Shown: piece by piece, positions 34,433-48,501 of the stretch
Layout: each line of letters starts with the position of its first letter
Numbering within the stretch: the first letter of the stretch is position 1
Assembly: GCA_900455155.1 (NCBI GenBank)
Contig: UGUC01000002.1
Coordinates: 124,001-188,000, forward strand
Length of the DNA: 64,000 bases
Direction of reading: 5' to 3'
Source of the DNA: Providencia stuartii
GTDB lineage: Bacteria > Pseudomonadota > Gammaproteobacteria > Enterobacterales > Enterobacteriaceae
Notes under the pieces: generated by a model
What the model saw: only the letters and a program-made list of their open reading frames with translations
Database searches by the model: none
What the model was told of the DNA's origin: nothing
Made by a program: the position numbers and the translations under genes

Positions 34433-35456
34433 AACCCAAAACCTCTACTTTGACATGATGCTCTTTCAAAAATTCAATGGTTGCTTCAACACCGCCATTA
34501 ACCCCATGTAATTCAGCGAGCATGACGCCAAATTTTACGCCACCGGCATAGTCAATTTGTGAACTTAATATATTGATATCGATGTCAAATTTACGAACAG
34601 CCATAGAAATTAGTGGTGCATCAACAGATTGCCCTGTGAATTCTAGCTTCAATAAAGGCGATAAATCTGCTGCTGGTTCATTTTTGAGTCGTTCTTTATA
34701 GTCATCAGGAATATCAATGACCAACGTTGATTTAATAAACTCTTGTGCCACAGGCGTTTTAGGATGAGAGAAAACCTCACTCACTTTATCTTGTTCAATC
34801 AACTGACCGCCACTAATGACAGCGACTTGGTCACAAATATTCTTCACCACATCCATTTCATGGGTGATTAAGAGAATAGTTAGCCCTAAACGGCGGTTTA
34901 TATCTTTGAGTAACTCTAAGATGGAGCGTGTTGTCGCAGGATCCAGTGCACTCGTAGCTTCATCACATAATAAAACTTTTGGCGAGTTGGCTAATGCACG
35001 CGCGATTGCTACACGCTGCTTTTGCCCTCCCGAAAGATTCGCGGGATAAGCATCTTTTTTCTCTGTTAGGCCAACAAGATCCAGTAATTCGCTAACACGC
35101 GCTTTAATTTTATCTTTAGGCGTATTATCTAGCTCAAGTGGCAGTGCCACGTTATCAAATACGTTCCTAGAAGATAGCAAATTAAAATGTTGAAAGATCA
35201 TGCCAATACCACGACGTGCTCTCGTCAAAGATTTTTCAGGTAAAGCCGTTAAATCTTGACCGTCAACGATAACTTGCCCAGAGGTTGGGCGTTCAAGCAT
35301 GTTTACACAACGGATTAGCGTACTTTTACCCGCGCCAGAAGCACCGATAACACCATAGATCTGTCCAGCAGGAACATGCAGGCTAATATCTGTAAGTGCC
35401 TGAATGTTACGGCTTCCTTGCTGGAAAACTTTATTAATATTTGAGAGCTTTATCAT
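34425..35456 (-). CDS. metN: Methionine ABC transporter ATP-binding protein
   Basis: ATPase subunit of the methionine importer. Walker [10 protein letters not shown] near residue 38, signature LSGGQKQR near residue 140, Walker [14 protein letters not shown] near residue 161. The C-terminal NIL domain (about 265-343) senses intracellular methionine and inhibits transport. 343 residues, as in E. coli. It starts the metNIQ operon under a MetJ-operator promoter. Confidence 0.97.
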   Translation of the reverse strand: MIKLSNINKVFQQGSRNIQALTDISLHVPAGQIYGVIGASGAGKSTLIRCVNMLERPTSGQVIVDGQDLTALPEKSLTRARRGIGMIFQHFNLLSSRNVFDNVALPLELDNTPKDKIKARVSELLDLVGLTEKKDAYPANLSGGQKQRVAIARALANSPKVLLCDEATSALDPATTRSILELLKDINRRLGLTILLITHEMDVVKNICDQVAVISGGQLIEQDKVSEVFSHPKTPVAQEFIKSTLVIDIPDDYKERLKNEPAADLSPLLKLEFTGQSVDAPLISMAVRKFDIDINILSSQIDYAGGVKFGVMLAELHGVNGGVEATIEFLKEHHVKVEVLGYV

Positions 35457-35490
35457 TTATTTCTTCTAAGTATATAGGAATCAATTTTTT

Positions 35491-35544
35491 AGATGTCTAA
35501 ATCTAATATGGTTGGATGTTAAGGCGTCTAGACGTCTAAGTCAA
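35491..35544 (-). promoter_or_regulatory. metN promoter with MetJ operators
   Basis: On the reverse strand a TTGACT -35 (35539-35544) and TAACAT -10 (35516-35521) are 17 bases apart. The spacer holds two adjacent met boxes, AGACGTCT (35530-35537, exact consensus) and AGGCGTCT (35522-35529, 7 of 8). A further AGATGTCT (35491-35498) lies downstream of the -10. MetJ bound to tandem 8-mers is the known repressor of met genes; here it would block RNA polymerase directly. Confidence 0.85.
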
Positions 35545-35627
35545 CAAGGTTTGGTTTATTTATTCTATTCTCATTTATTTTCTTTTCATGAGATACTTAA
35601 AACTCATTTAGTTTGAGGAGTAAATCG

Positions 35628-36195
35628 GTGAGTAAAGGCATACCAGCAATCTTTTTAGATAGAGACGGTACAATCAATATTGATCACGGCTATGTACACA
35701 AAATAGATGACTTTCAATTTATTGAAGGTGCCATTGAAGCCATGGCTGAGTTAAAGAAAATGGGTTACGCGCTTGTCGTAGTGGACGAACCAATCAGGCA
35801 TCGGTAGAGGGATCTATTCTGAAGATAGTTTTATGCAACTGACAGAATGGATGGATTGGTCATTAGCCGACCGCGGTGTTGATCTGGATGGCATCTATTT
35901 TTGCCCTCATCACCCAGAAGCTAAAGATAAAGAGTATCGTCAAGATTGCGATTGTCGTAAACCTAAACCCGGCATGCTGCTAGATGCTCAATCATTTCTT
36001 AATATAGATATGGCATCTTCTATAATGGTGGGAGATAAATTAGCAGACATGCAAGCAGGGAAAGCAGCAAAAGTGGGTACAACTATTCTAGTGAAAAGTG
36101 GTGAAGCGGTATCAGAAGAAGCGATTGCGAATGCCGATATGGTGATTGAAAGTATCGCAGAGCTACCAAAAGTAGTAAAAAGTATCAAAAAATAG
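35628..36195 (+). CDS. gmhB: D-glycero-beta-D-manno-heptose-1,7-bisphosphate 7-phosphatase (one +1 frameshift)
   Basis: HAD-family phosphatase in ADP-heptose synthesis for the LPS inner core. GTG at 35628 after GAGGAG gives a start [20 protein letters not shown] with the catalytic DxD. The frame breaks at GG (35783-35784). One G gives [18 protein letters not shown], the family motif II region, and runs to 36195 for 188 residues (E. coli 191). Zinc ligands are in CPHHPE and CDCRKPKPG. It stands just upstream of the rRNA operon, as gmhB does before rrnH in E. coli. Confidence 0.94.
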
Positions 36196-36244
36196 GCTTT
36201 GTGAGTGATATTTGACCAAGTGATAATTTTTTTTCAAAAAACAC

Positions 36245-36272
36245 TTGCCAGAATTTTCTGACTCCCTATAAT
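36245..36272 (+). promoter_or_regulatory. rRNA operon P1 promoter
   Basis: -35 TTGCCA (36245-36250) and -10 TATAAT (36267-36272) with a 16-base spacer and GC-rich discriminator GCGCCTCC. An A/T-rich UP-like stretch lies just upstream. This is the form of stringently controlled rrn P1 promoters. Confidence 0.85.
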
Positions 36273-36378
36273 GCGCCTCCACTGACCGACGATGAGCCGA
36301 CACTGAATGTGATGGCAAGCCCAACAGGCTAACGAAGGCAGGCGAGAGATTCTGAAAAGAATAAGCGAAAAAAAAAGC

Positions 36379-36406
36379 TTGACTCTCGATGAGGAAAGCG
36401 TAATAT
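36379..36406 (+). promoter_or_regulatory. rRNA operon P2 promoter
   Basis: -35 TTGACT (36379-36384) and -10 TAATAT (36401-36406) with a 16-base spacer, about 130 bases downstream of P1, preceded by an A tract. Typical rrn P2 position. Confidence 0.8.
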
Positions 36407-36461
36407 ACGCCACCTCGCGACAACGACCTAACTGGTTAATATCGAAAGATAAAGTCGCAAC

Positions 36462-36472
36462 GCTCTTTAACA
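36462..36472 (+). promoter_or_regulatory. boxA antitermination site, rrn leader
   Basis: GCTCTTTAACA, matching the rrn boxA consensus that loads the Nus/SuhB antitermination complex. It lies in the leader between P2 and 16S. Confidence 0.85.
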
Positions 36473-36612
36473 ATTTATCAGACAATCTGTGTGGGCACTC
36501 ACAGGACACTATCAAAAAAATATTTGATTTTAAAGTCTTGAAGAGTGACTAACACGTTAATTCATATATGAAAGAATGTAGTCAGTTTAATTCTTTGAGC
36601 ATCAAACACTTT

Positions 36613-38157
<1,545 letters not shown>

Positions 38158-38222
38158 CCCTTGAAGTGTTTTTTGTGAAGTGTTCACACAGATTGTCTGA
38201 TGAAAGAGTCAACGGTATCAAT

Positions 38223-38299
<77 letters not shown>

Positions 38300-38479
38300 A
38301 ATTTTGTTAATACGTCGTTGTGGCTCAGCTCGTTTACTTATTGTAAACGTCGCTAATCCACGCCTAGTCTAAACAAAATTAAGCAACTTAAGCATAGCAA
38401 AAACGTGCTTGCCTAAGAAAAAAGATCTCCAAGTAAAGAAACTTACAAAGAGATTAATTGATATTGTTAAACCTGTTAT

Positions 38480-38556
38480 GGGGCTATAGCTCAGCTGGGA
38501 GAGCGCCTGCCTTGCACGCAGGAGGTCAGCGGTTCGATTCCCGCTTAGCTCCACCA
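38480..38556 (+). tRNA. alaT: tRNA-Ala (TGC), one extra base in T-loop
   Basis: 77 bases from GGGGCTATAGCTCAGC to CCA; the anticodon loop CTTGCAC gives TGC. The T-arm reads AGCGG-TTCGATTC-CCGCT, an 8-base loop where 7 is universal. The normal gene is 76 bases, so one T or C is probably an overcall. Second tRNA of the rrn spacer. Confidence 0.95.
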
Positions 38557-38884
38557 TAATATTTTTGAATTATTTCAGAATAGATTAGTTTTAGTCTATT
38601 GCGAATAATTATGCTCTTTAACAATCTGGAACAAGCTGAAAATTGAAACAACGCACATTGTTTATCGCTTAAACAATGTGAGAGTCTCTCAAAATTTCAA
38701 ACCTGAAATTTTCGGTCATTTCAAACGAGTGGCATGAGCGAGCAGTGTGAAATTCAAGGGCGGACAGCGCGCAGCAAGCGCAGCGTACAGGAGTACGTGA
38801 GCATTGCGAGCACTGCCCAACGCAGAAGTTCACCACGCACAGCCATGACAGTCAGGTGATCGTTGAAACAATTTCGGGTTGTGA
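38557..38884 (+). other. Spacer between tRNA-Ala and 23S, with boxA
   Basis: Contains a second boxA (TGCTCTTTAACAA, 38612-38624). It also holds a block at about 38750-38830 with the inverted pieces GAGTACGTGAGCATTGCGAGCACTGCC, of which only the outline is given. This is a rRNA spacer stem region for RNase III processing. No gene is present. Confidence 0.6.
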
Positions 38885-41805
<2,921 letters not shown>

Positions 41806-41945
41806 GACAACACCGAAGGTGTTTTAGGAGAGACGAAGAGACGAATTGTTGAAGCGCACGAGATAGAGTGGTGCGAAAAAATCAGCTTGGTTCAAGATTG
41901 CAGTTCTGGTTTGCGGTGTCGACGCGAACGGGAACGAACCGAATT

Positions 41946-42065
41946 TGTCTGGCGGCAATAGCGCGGTGGTCCCACCTGACCCCATGCCGAACTCAGCAGT
42001 GAAACGCCGTAGCGCCGATGGTAGTGTGGGGTCTCCCCATGTGAGAGTAGGGAACTGCCAGACAT
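41946..42065 (+). rRNA. rrf: 5S ribosomal RNA
   Basis: 120 bases, TGTCTGGCGGCAATAGC to GGGAACTGCCAGACAT, with the two ends pairing (TGTCTGGC / GCCAGACA). Follows 23S by 140 bases. No distal tRNA follows, unlike E. coli rrnH, which has tRNA-Asp. Confidence 0.97.
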
Positions 42066-42077
42066 CAAATCAGTGAG

Positions 42078-42103
42078 AAAGCCACCCGATGGGTGGCTTT
42101 TTT
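42078..42103 (+). terminator. rRNA operon terminator
   Basis: AAAGCCACCC / GGGTGGCTTTTTT, a strong GC stem with a U tract, 12 bases after 5S. Confidence 0.92.
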
Positions 42104-42447
42104 GCGTTTGGAGCACGTCATACTGTACTCCTTTTACCTCCACTGTCACCACTAACCCCATTGGATGGCTCTTTCTCGCCAATCCTGTGCCAGCGAACTG
42201 CATATTGGTAGCAAATATATTGAGTAGAGATAAAGGAATGACTCACCATTAGACATTATTTTAATGTTTGATACCATTTTATATGGAATGACTGGTATTT
42301 ATTTTTTTATGGATAGCAATCTGTATCTAAATAACATAATGGTTTAGATCGCTTTATCATACAGAGTACTCGATATCAATTTTATCTACTTATAGGTAAA
42401 TAACTAGCAAAAATAAAAAAACTTTCTGGTATTGATAGGGGGAATGG
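42104..42447. other. Gene-free stretch after the rRNA operon
   Basis: About 340 bases. The first 100 are GC-richer and could be part of a repeat that follows other rRNA operons; the rest is very AT-rich with no conserved frame. A reverse-strand frame of 103 codons (41892-42203) runs mostly through the 5S gene and is not accepted. A promoter for the locus at 42518 probably lies here but could not be fixed. Confidence 0.4.
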
Positions 42448-42525
42448 ATGATGTTGATTACCTACATTTTAGGTATTTTTTACAGTTCAAATATTCAGAT
42501 TTATAGAGGTATAGGTTATGGGTAG
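42448..42525 (+). CDS. Possible 25-residue leader peptide
   Basis: ATG at 42448 follows AGGGGGAATGG and opens MMLITYILGIFYSSNIQIYR plus five residues. Its stop TAG overlaps the start of the next gene (ATGGGTAG, 42518-42525), a layout seen in translational coupling. Hydrophobic N-terminal half. It may be a chance frame, and base errors are common in this window. Confidence 0.25.
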   Translation: MMLITYILGIFYSSNIQIYRGIGYG

Positions 42526-43671
42526 TCAATACATGGAAAATATCATCCTCACCAATGATGAAAGAGAGCTTTTTGGCTTGGAATTGATATCCGCTAAATG
42601 GGATAGAGTTGAAATCAAAAAAGGGATGGTTGTTTATTTTGATGGTGATGCTATCTGTAAAATTATTTATAACTATGAGCATAGTGGTGAGGGTTTTATC
42701 AATACCCTATATATTGAAGAAGATAATTTGATTAAAACGAGAAATAGAGAGTTTGTTTTGCCTAGAACAGCAAAAGGCAAAGAGAAAAAATTAAATTATA
42801 CATCGATTAATGGAATGAAAAGTACGGGTTGTCGTTTTAGTTTAACTTTAAGCACTTCAGGAATTGGTGCGACGTTAAATGTGACGAATAGCCAAAATAG
42901 CCTTCGTTTACCTATTCCATTTCCTCAGCAAATTGGAACTGTTGATGCGTTTCGCCAATGGTTAGCCACATTTGTGTCTTCAAGGAGATGAACGTTATTT
43001 CTCTAAAGTGGAACGTATGAAAAATGCCCCACGAAAAAATGTTAAATATAAGAATGGCGATATTTTTTGTTATGAAATAGACCTAGAATATTATGGATTT
43101 GCTCTGATTATTAGGTCAGATCACTAAGATAAAAAAAGCAGGCGTGCTGAAGCAAGAGCATATTTGGAATGATCTCATGGCGGTTCCCTTAATTGTTCGA
43201 ACGTATCAGTTCAAAAGCCAAGAAAAAAATATGCCTATTGAAGAAATTATACAGCACAGCTTATCGGATTCATTTTTCATGATGGATGACCATGTTATGA
43301 GAGGTGTATACGAGATTATTGGAAATAAACTTTTAACTGCCGATGATATTGATTTTCCCATTCAAGCGGGAAGATCACTATCTAATGACTCTTTTACTCG
43401 ATTATGTTGGGGAGTTGGAATAAAAAGCCATCCAAATGAACACGCATCAATGCTACCTAGTGGTATTCAAGATATGGAATTGTTGAGACATGGTGTTAAT
43501 TTTGGTGTCAGTTTTTCAGAAATAAAAACAGTAGAAAGTCGTAAAACACCGTTGGAAAAACTGGCTTTTGCTCATTTTGGTATATCTGAAGATATAACAT
43601 TTGATGATTTTAATCGGCAATTCGGCGGTATGACTCGTGAAGAATACGCGCTATATGCGAATAAAAAGTAG
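42518..43671 (+). CDS. Unknown protein with Imm26-like C-terminal region (probably one gene, two +1 frameshifts)
   Basis: Seen as three pieces: 42518-42991, a short middle frame to about 43126, and 43144-43671. Removing a T near 42979-42980 joins ATFVS to QGDERYFSKVERMKNAPR. Removing one base near 43111-43113 joins YGFALII to GQITKIKKAGVLKQ. The result is one 383-residue protein. The N-terminal half is unrecognised and acidic. From about residue 165, YKNGDIFCYEIDLEYYGFAL resembles the start of Imm26-type immunity proteins, which is family knowledge from memory. Start ATG 42518 follows AGAGGT. No toxin gene is adjacent. Two separate genes with an ATGA overlap at 42988 remain an alternative. 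Confidence 0.55.
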
Positions 43672-43705
43672 GGAGCAAATAAATTTGCTAAATCATTACT
43701 GGTTC

Positions 43706-44053
43706 TTATTTTAAACTTTGATATAAACTATACCCAGCAACGGCTCCAGCGACATCATAAGCAAAGTCATGCCAGCTCCATCCCGTACCATTAGGTCGAC
43801 TGTCATACAGCTCTTTTGCCGCTCCTAGGGTAATGGAAAATAAAACGCCAAATTGCGCAGCATCTCGATGTTGCCAATTTTGCCTATCAGCATAAGCATT
43901 GCCGGCCATCGCCATTGCGGCTGAAAAAGTAAAATGCTGCGCCTTATCCTTACCTTGCCAATTATCATTTGCCCAGTGGGCCCCTGAACAGCCTGTTATC
44001 GTAAAAATTAAGCCAATAAGTAAATAAGATAATAATGTTTTTAGCAGATTCAT
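43706..44053 (-). CDS. yfiM: YfiM family lipoprotein
   Basis: Predicted lipoprotein of unknown function. Signal peptide MNLLKTLLSYLLIGLIFTIT with the lipobox ITGC at about residues 19-22. The core holds GKDKAQHFTFSAAMAMAGN, LGAAKELYDSRPNGTGWSW and DFAYDVAGAVAGY, the conserved YfiM pattern of His and Asp residues. 115 residues, near the E. coli 107. Located beyond pssA, as in E. coli. Confidence 0.88.
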   Translation of the reverse strand: MNLLKTLLSYLLIGLIFTITGCSGAHWANDNWQGKDKAQHFTFSAAMAMAGNAYADRQNWQHRDAAQFGVLFSITLGAAKELYDSRPNGTGWSWHDFAYDVAGAVAGYSLYQSLK

Positions 44054-44076
44054 TTGTTTATCAACGGGTCTAATAT

Positions 44077-44105
44077 AAAAAGCACCACAGTCGTGGCGCT
44101 TTTTA
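44077..44105. terminator. Terminator between pssA and yfiM
   Basis: AAAAAGCACCAC / GTGGCGCTTTTT with one mismatch; U/A tracts on both sides. On the reverse strand it ends pssA. Confidence 0.75.
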
Positions 44106-44126
44106 TAGATACAAGATACGGATAAA

Positions 44127-45482
44127 TTACAAAATACGACTGATTAAGCGGTCTACTCTAATTCGTCTTAAGCGGCGAATGAGTTTTTTCACTTTGATTG
44201 GATAGGTTTGGATACTATCTAATTCACGATAATGACTCACAATTTTTGTATGAGTGCGAATACAGTCAAGTTCATGCTGACGCTGCTCTTGCATCTCTTG
44301 ATTTGGGTCGTGAATTAAAACCGCATTTTCAAGATCCAATCCCCACGCTCGTGGGTTAAGATTATTACCTGTAATAAGTTGCCATTGGCTATCAACCCAC
44401 ATCCCTTTTAAGTGATAAGTATTATCACCATCTTTCCACAGGCGAATTGTTAATTGCTTACTATCAACAAATTTTTGTAAGCGGCTAACAAACCGCCGTA
44501 GATTAATCTCATAGAGGTACGGCAAAGCCCCAATAATTTTAAATGGCTCTTCAGGGGGAATATAGAAATCATTAGCAGTTTTATCACCAATAATAATTTC
44601 CACCTGCTTACCTTCACGTAATAGTCGGCTAATAATCCTAACTAATACGGCTGGAAGATTGAAATAAGGGGTACAGATTGTGAGTTTATTTTGTGTTGAA
44701 CTCATTAGATGGGTAATTGTTCGGTTTAGGTCATTTTTTTTGCCTAAACCAACTAGAGGCGTGACGGCTAATTCACCATTAGTCGCATTACCCTTAAACT
44801 GATATGAGCTTCCTCTAAGTGAAAGACGGAATTGTTTGATGATATTTTTGAATTCGGCGGTTTTGGGTCTGTTTGCCTTATTCAATAGCTGAATCGCATC
44901 CGATTTTAGTAAGGCATCATCAATATAAGTCTTCATTGATGTCGTTAATGCCTTATTTTTGATCAGCTGATACCGGTCGTAGCGATATCTTTCATGGCGT
45001 TGTAGATAGACATCATTAATACTAGCGCCACTGTACAATAAAGTATCATCAAAGATAAAACCTTTTAGATGCAAGACACCTAACGCTTCCCGTGTATTCA
45101 CAGGAATACCATAAATAGGGATATCAATGTCCGGGTATTGTTGCGAAACATCATAGTACCAGTCTGCATTCGTTGAATTAGCGGCTGCACCAATTCTTCC
45201 TCGTTGCGCACGGTGCCAATCAACAAGTATTTTAATCTCTAATGATGGATTCGCTTGCTTAGCGGCATACAGTGCATGAAGAATATCTTTACCTGCATCA
45301 TCTTGCTCTAAATATAACGCAGTGATGTAGATGCAATGTTGAGCAATAGATATTTGTTCAAGTAGAGCATCACGAAAATCTTCTGTCTTATATAGCGTTT
45401 TAACATCAGCAATAGACTGAGCCAGTTTAGGTAAACTCGCTAAATATTGTTGATGTTTTGCTTGTTTTAATTTTGACAACAT
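44127..45482 (-). CDS. pssA: Phosphatidylserine synthase
   Basis: Makes phosphatidylserine from CDP-diacylglycerol and serine, the first step to phosphatidylethanolamine. It is a phospholipase-D superfamily enzyme with two HKD motifs, HLKGFIFDD near residue 138 and HLKGMWVDS near residue 357. The end RRLRRIRVDRLISRIL is the basic membrane-associating tail. ATG at 45482 gives MLSKLKQAKHQQYL, matching E. coli; one extra Met lies upstream. 451 residues, as in E. coli. Uses the product of CdsA (6416-7279). Confidence 0.97.
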   Translation of the reverse strand: MLSKLKQAKHQQYLASLPKLAQSIADVKTLYKTEDFRDALLEQISIAQHCIYITALYLEQDDAGKDILHALYAAKQANPSLEIKILVDWHRAQRGRIGAAANSTNADWYYDVSQQYPDIDIPIYGIPVNTREALGVLHLKGFIFDDTLLYSGASINDVYLQRHERYRYDRYQLIKNKALTTSMKTYIDDALLKSDAIQLLNKANRPKTAEFKNIIKQFRLSLRGSSYQFKGNATNGELAVTPLVGLGKKNDLNRTITHLMSSTQNKLTICTPYFNLPAVLVRIISRLLREGKQVEIIIGDKTANDFYIPPEEPFKIIGALPYLYEINLRRFVSRLQKFVDSKQLTIRLWKDGDNTYHLKGMWVDSQWQLITGNNLNPRAWGLDLENAVLIHDPNQEMQEQRQHELDCIRTHTKIVSHYRELDSIQTYPIKVKKLIRRLRRIRVDRLISRIL

Positions 45483-45604
45483 CACAGTGTAAATTTTCTC
45501 TTAATTAGTCTAATAGCAAATCGCTTGTATAAATATACACTCAGGTATTGGTAAGCGAATGATCTGTCGATGATAGCATACTTAGCCAAACCATTTAGAA
45601 TAAA

Positions 45605-45637
45605 TTAAAAACCTGTTTAATTGTTGTACAGGTTTAT
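45605..45637 (-). terminator. patZ terminator
   Basis: On the reverse strand AAACCTGT / ACAGGTTT with a 12-base loop, followed by TTAATTTA. It lies just after the patZ stop. Confidence 0.65.
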
Positions 45638-45650
45638 TTAGGCTATCGGG

Positions 45651-48296
45651 TTATAAATGTAATGTTAAGTTTACAACCCCATCTTCAAATTGAACGTCAA
45701 TCTCGAAACCTAACTTTTTCGCTAGGCTGATCATATTACGGTTTTCGGGCATCGTGATTGCTGTCAATTTTTTTATACCATGTGAACGGGTATAGCTCAG
45801 TAATTTAGTCATTAATTGATAGCCAAGAGTTAGCCCTTTCATATCCGATCTGACGAGAACCGCAAATTCTGCCTCTTGGTTATCAGGATCTGCCATTGCG
45901 CGAGTCACCCCTATAATTTCAGGGTTTGAATCAGGATCCCTAACAGCCACGAATGCCATTTCGCGGTCATAATCAATTTGCGTCATATTGGCGAGATCAT
46001 CATGCGTAAACTCACTGATTTCACTAAAATAACGATAATAAAGATCCTCTTTAGTCACTTGCTCAATAAATGATTTTAATAGTGGTTCATCTTCCGGCAA
46101 TATTGGTCTTAGCAAACAAGTGAGATCATCTTTGAGTGAGATAGTTTCTTCTAGTTCGCTTGGATAAGGGCGGATCGCTAACCTTGATTTTTGGTTCTCT
46201 TGCTCTGGAATTAATGTCATTGAGACATCAAGTAAAGTGAATTCATCTCCAGAGGCGAGTAACGGATGAATATCTAGTCGTGCAATATTTGGGCAATCAA
46301 TAATTAGGTTTGAAACCCTCACCAGCAAACTCGCCAGCCCTGGGATATTGAGTGGTGCCAGTGCACTGCGCGCTTTGATTTTATAGCCTTTAATGGCTTG
46401 AATAACTAAGTATCGCGCTAGGGCCAAATTCAATGGTGGTAAAGCGACCGCAGCTTGGCTCTCTTGTTGCCATTCAATACCGCCTTCCCCTAGCATAATT
46501 AATGGGCCGAAGACGGGATCAAGTTCAACGGCAATACGCAACTCTTGGGCGCCAGCACGGTTCGCCATACTTTGCACCAGTAAACCTTCGATACGTGCAT
46601 TGGGGAAATTGGTGGATACACGCTCCATAATGGCTTTAGCAGCATCTCCCACTTCTTTAGCATTACGTAAGTAGAGCATTACCCCTTGTACTTCTGATTT
46701 ATGCACAATATCTGGTGAACGTAACTTTAATGCGACGGGGTAGCCAATTTTCTCTGCAATTTCAATTGCCTCATCACTAGAATGAGCTATCCAAGTTGGT
46801 AGGCTGTTTAAACCATAAGCCTGTAAAATAGGCTGAACTTCATGTGTGTCTAAGTGTAAGTTGTTATTTTGTAGAGCCTGTTGAATATATTCATGTGCTT
46901 GCTGAGTGTTGGCTGTGATACCAATTGGGAGCGCTGGCGTTTCTTTTAACTGTTTTTGGTTGCGTCGGTACTCGACCATATGCATGTATGCGGTTATCGC
47001 GCCTTCAGGTGTACGATATGTTGGTATCCCTGCTTCACTAAAGAGCCGACGTGAGGTTTGTGATGAGTATTCGCCACACCAGTTAGTTAGTATGGTTAAC
47101 CACTTACCTCTTGGATGCTGCTTAATGGTTTTGATGACTTTTTCTGCCATTGTCTTGCTTTCTGTTATGGCGCTAGGTGTATAGATCAATAACAGTGCAT
47201 CATGGTCATGGCTATCGAGCATTTTGTTCAATACGTTAATATAGCGATCAACGGTGGCATCATCACCTAGGTCGATAGGATTTTGGGTTGAGAGGTCAAG
47301 GGGAAGGAGTGAACTAAGTTCATTTTCTGTTTCTTGACTTAAGGTAGCGAGCTTACCGTTTCGTTGCAGTAGCTCATCTAAAGCCATCGCCGCAGGGGCG
47401 GCGCCATTACTAATGATAGATAGGCGCTCCCCTCGTAGAGGCGTCATATAGCTTAGGGTTTCAACCGCAGAAAACATTTCATGAGTATCTTGTACTCGAA
47501 GCAGCCCTGCACGCTGGATGGCAGCATCGTATGCCGCATCAAGACTTGGTTTTTCACCGAGTAGTTGTTGAGCTTTTCGGGTACGACCGCTTTTTATTAC
47601 TAGAATTGGCTTATTCCGTGATGCGCTACGTGAGGCGGAAAGAAAACGACGTGCATCGCTAATATTTTCAAGATAGAGCAAAATAGCACTCGTTTTACTG
47701 TCGCGAGCCAGATAATCCAGTAAATCATCAATATCGATATCAATGCTATCACCCAAGGCGATAAAGTAAGAAAATCCAATGTCTCGGTGGCGTGCCCAAT
47801 CCAGTACGGTATTAGAAACAGCGGCGGATTGAGAGATAAAGGCTAATTTCCCTTTTAGGATTGGGATCGGTGAAAAACTCGCATTAAGCCCTTGCCATGG
47901 AGCCAGTATACCGAGGCTATTTGGACCGAGTAGCCTTATTTGATATTGCTGGGCGATTCTCTTGAGTTCAGCGAATTGAATTGAAGGAGATGATAAAATA
48001 ATAACCACATTACAGCCATATTCACCGAGCTGTTTTAAACATTCAGGGTTTTTCGAATGGTGAGTACAGATGACCGCAAGATCTGGTTTTAAAGGCAATT
48101 TATCGATGGATGGGTAAGCCAGCACGCCAAGAATAGAGCTTCGGTTAGGGTTGACAGGGAGAATAGGCCCCTTAAAACCATTAGTTAATAAGTTTTTCAT
48201 CATTACCGAACCTGCACGATTCGGATTTTCAGAAGCACCAATCACAGCGATCGATTTTGGTCTAAATAACGATTCTAACTGACTCAGTAAACCCAT
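45651..48296 (-). CDS. patZ: Peptidyl-lysine N-acetyltransferase PatZ (Pka)
   Basis: Acetylates lysines of acetyl-CoA synthetase and other enzymes. 881 residues: an NDP-forming acyl-CoA synthetase-like part (LFRPKSIAVIGASENPNRAG at the start; PNSLGILAPWQGLN; FISQSAAVSNTVLDW), an ATP-grasp region (PVALKLRSPDIVHKSEVQGV near residue 524) and a C-terminal GNAT domain from about residue 725 (LLRPILPEDEPLLKSFIEQV; FAVLVRSDMKGLTLG). Length and order match E. coli yfiQ. Frame intact. Divides yfiP and pssA, all on the reverse strand. Confidence 0.96.
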   Translation of the reverse strand: MGLLSQLESLFRPKSIAVIGASENPNRAGSVMMKNLLTNGFKGPILPVNPNRSSILGVLAYPSIDKLPLKPDLAVICTHHSKNPECLKQLGEYGCNVVIILSSPSIQFAELKRIAQQYQIRLLGPNSLGILAPWQGLNASFSPIPILKGKLAFISQSAAVSNTVLDWARHRDIGFSYFIALGDSIDIDIDDLLDYLARDSKTSAILLYLENISDARRFLSASRSASRNKPILVIKSGRTRKAQQLLGEKPSLDAAYDAAIQRAGLLRVQDTHEMFSAVETLSYMTPLRGERLSIISNGAAPAAMALDELLQRNGKLATLSQETENELSSLLPLDLSTQNPIDLGDDATVDRYINVLNKMLDSHDHDALLLIYTPSAITESKTMAEKVIKTIKQHPRGKWLTILTNWCGEYSSQTSRRLFSEAGIPTYRTPEGAITAYMHMVEYRRNQKQLKETPALPIGITANTQQAHEYIQQALQNNNLHLDTHEVQPILQAYGLNSLPTWIAHSSDEAIEIAEKIGYPVALKLRSPDIVHKSEVQGVMLYLRNAKEVGDAAKAIMERVSTNFPNARIEGLLVQSMANRAGAQELRIAVELDPVFGPLIMLGEGGIEWQQESQAAVALPPLNLALARYLVIQAIKGYKIKARSALAPLNIPGLASLLVRVSNLIIDCPNIARLDIHPLLASGDEFTLLDVSMTLIPEQENQKSRLAIRPYPSELEETISLKDDLTCLLRPILPEDEPLLKSFIEQVTKEDLYYRYFSEISEFTHDDLANMTQIDYDREMAFVAVRDPDSNPEIIGVTRAMADPDNQEAEFAVLVRSDMKGLTLGYQLMTKLLSYTRSHGIKKLTAITMPENRNMISLAKKLGFEIDVQFEDGVVNLTLHL

Positions 48297-48501
48297 GGCA
48301 GATAACCTTTTGCTTTAGTGAGCGAAAATACCGTTCAAAGAATATTGAGAAGCCAAGTAATACTATGCCGTATCTGATAATTAGTGCTAGTTTATCCTGT
48401 TTATTTAATGGAATTATCTAATGATGTTCACGTTTTAAACTGCTAACTATCCTAAAGTTGCATGACGTTCATCTTTGTAGATAAACAATCGCTTATTTTT
48501 T

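Noticed and set aside
41892-42203. Reverse-strand 103-codon frame across 5S and its terminator
   Set aside because: More than a third is antisense to 5S, with no convincing ribosome site. It might be part of a repeat that follows rRNA operons, but that cannot be tested from one copy.
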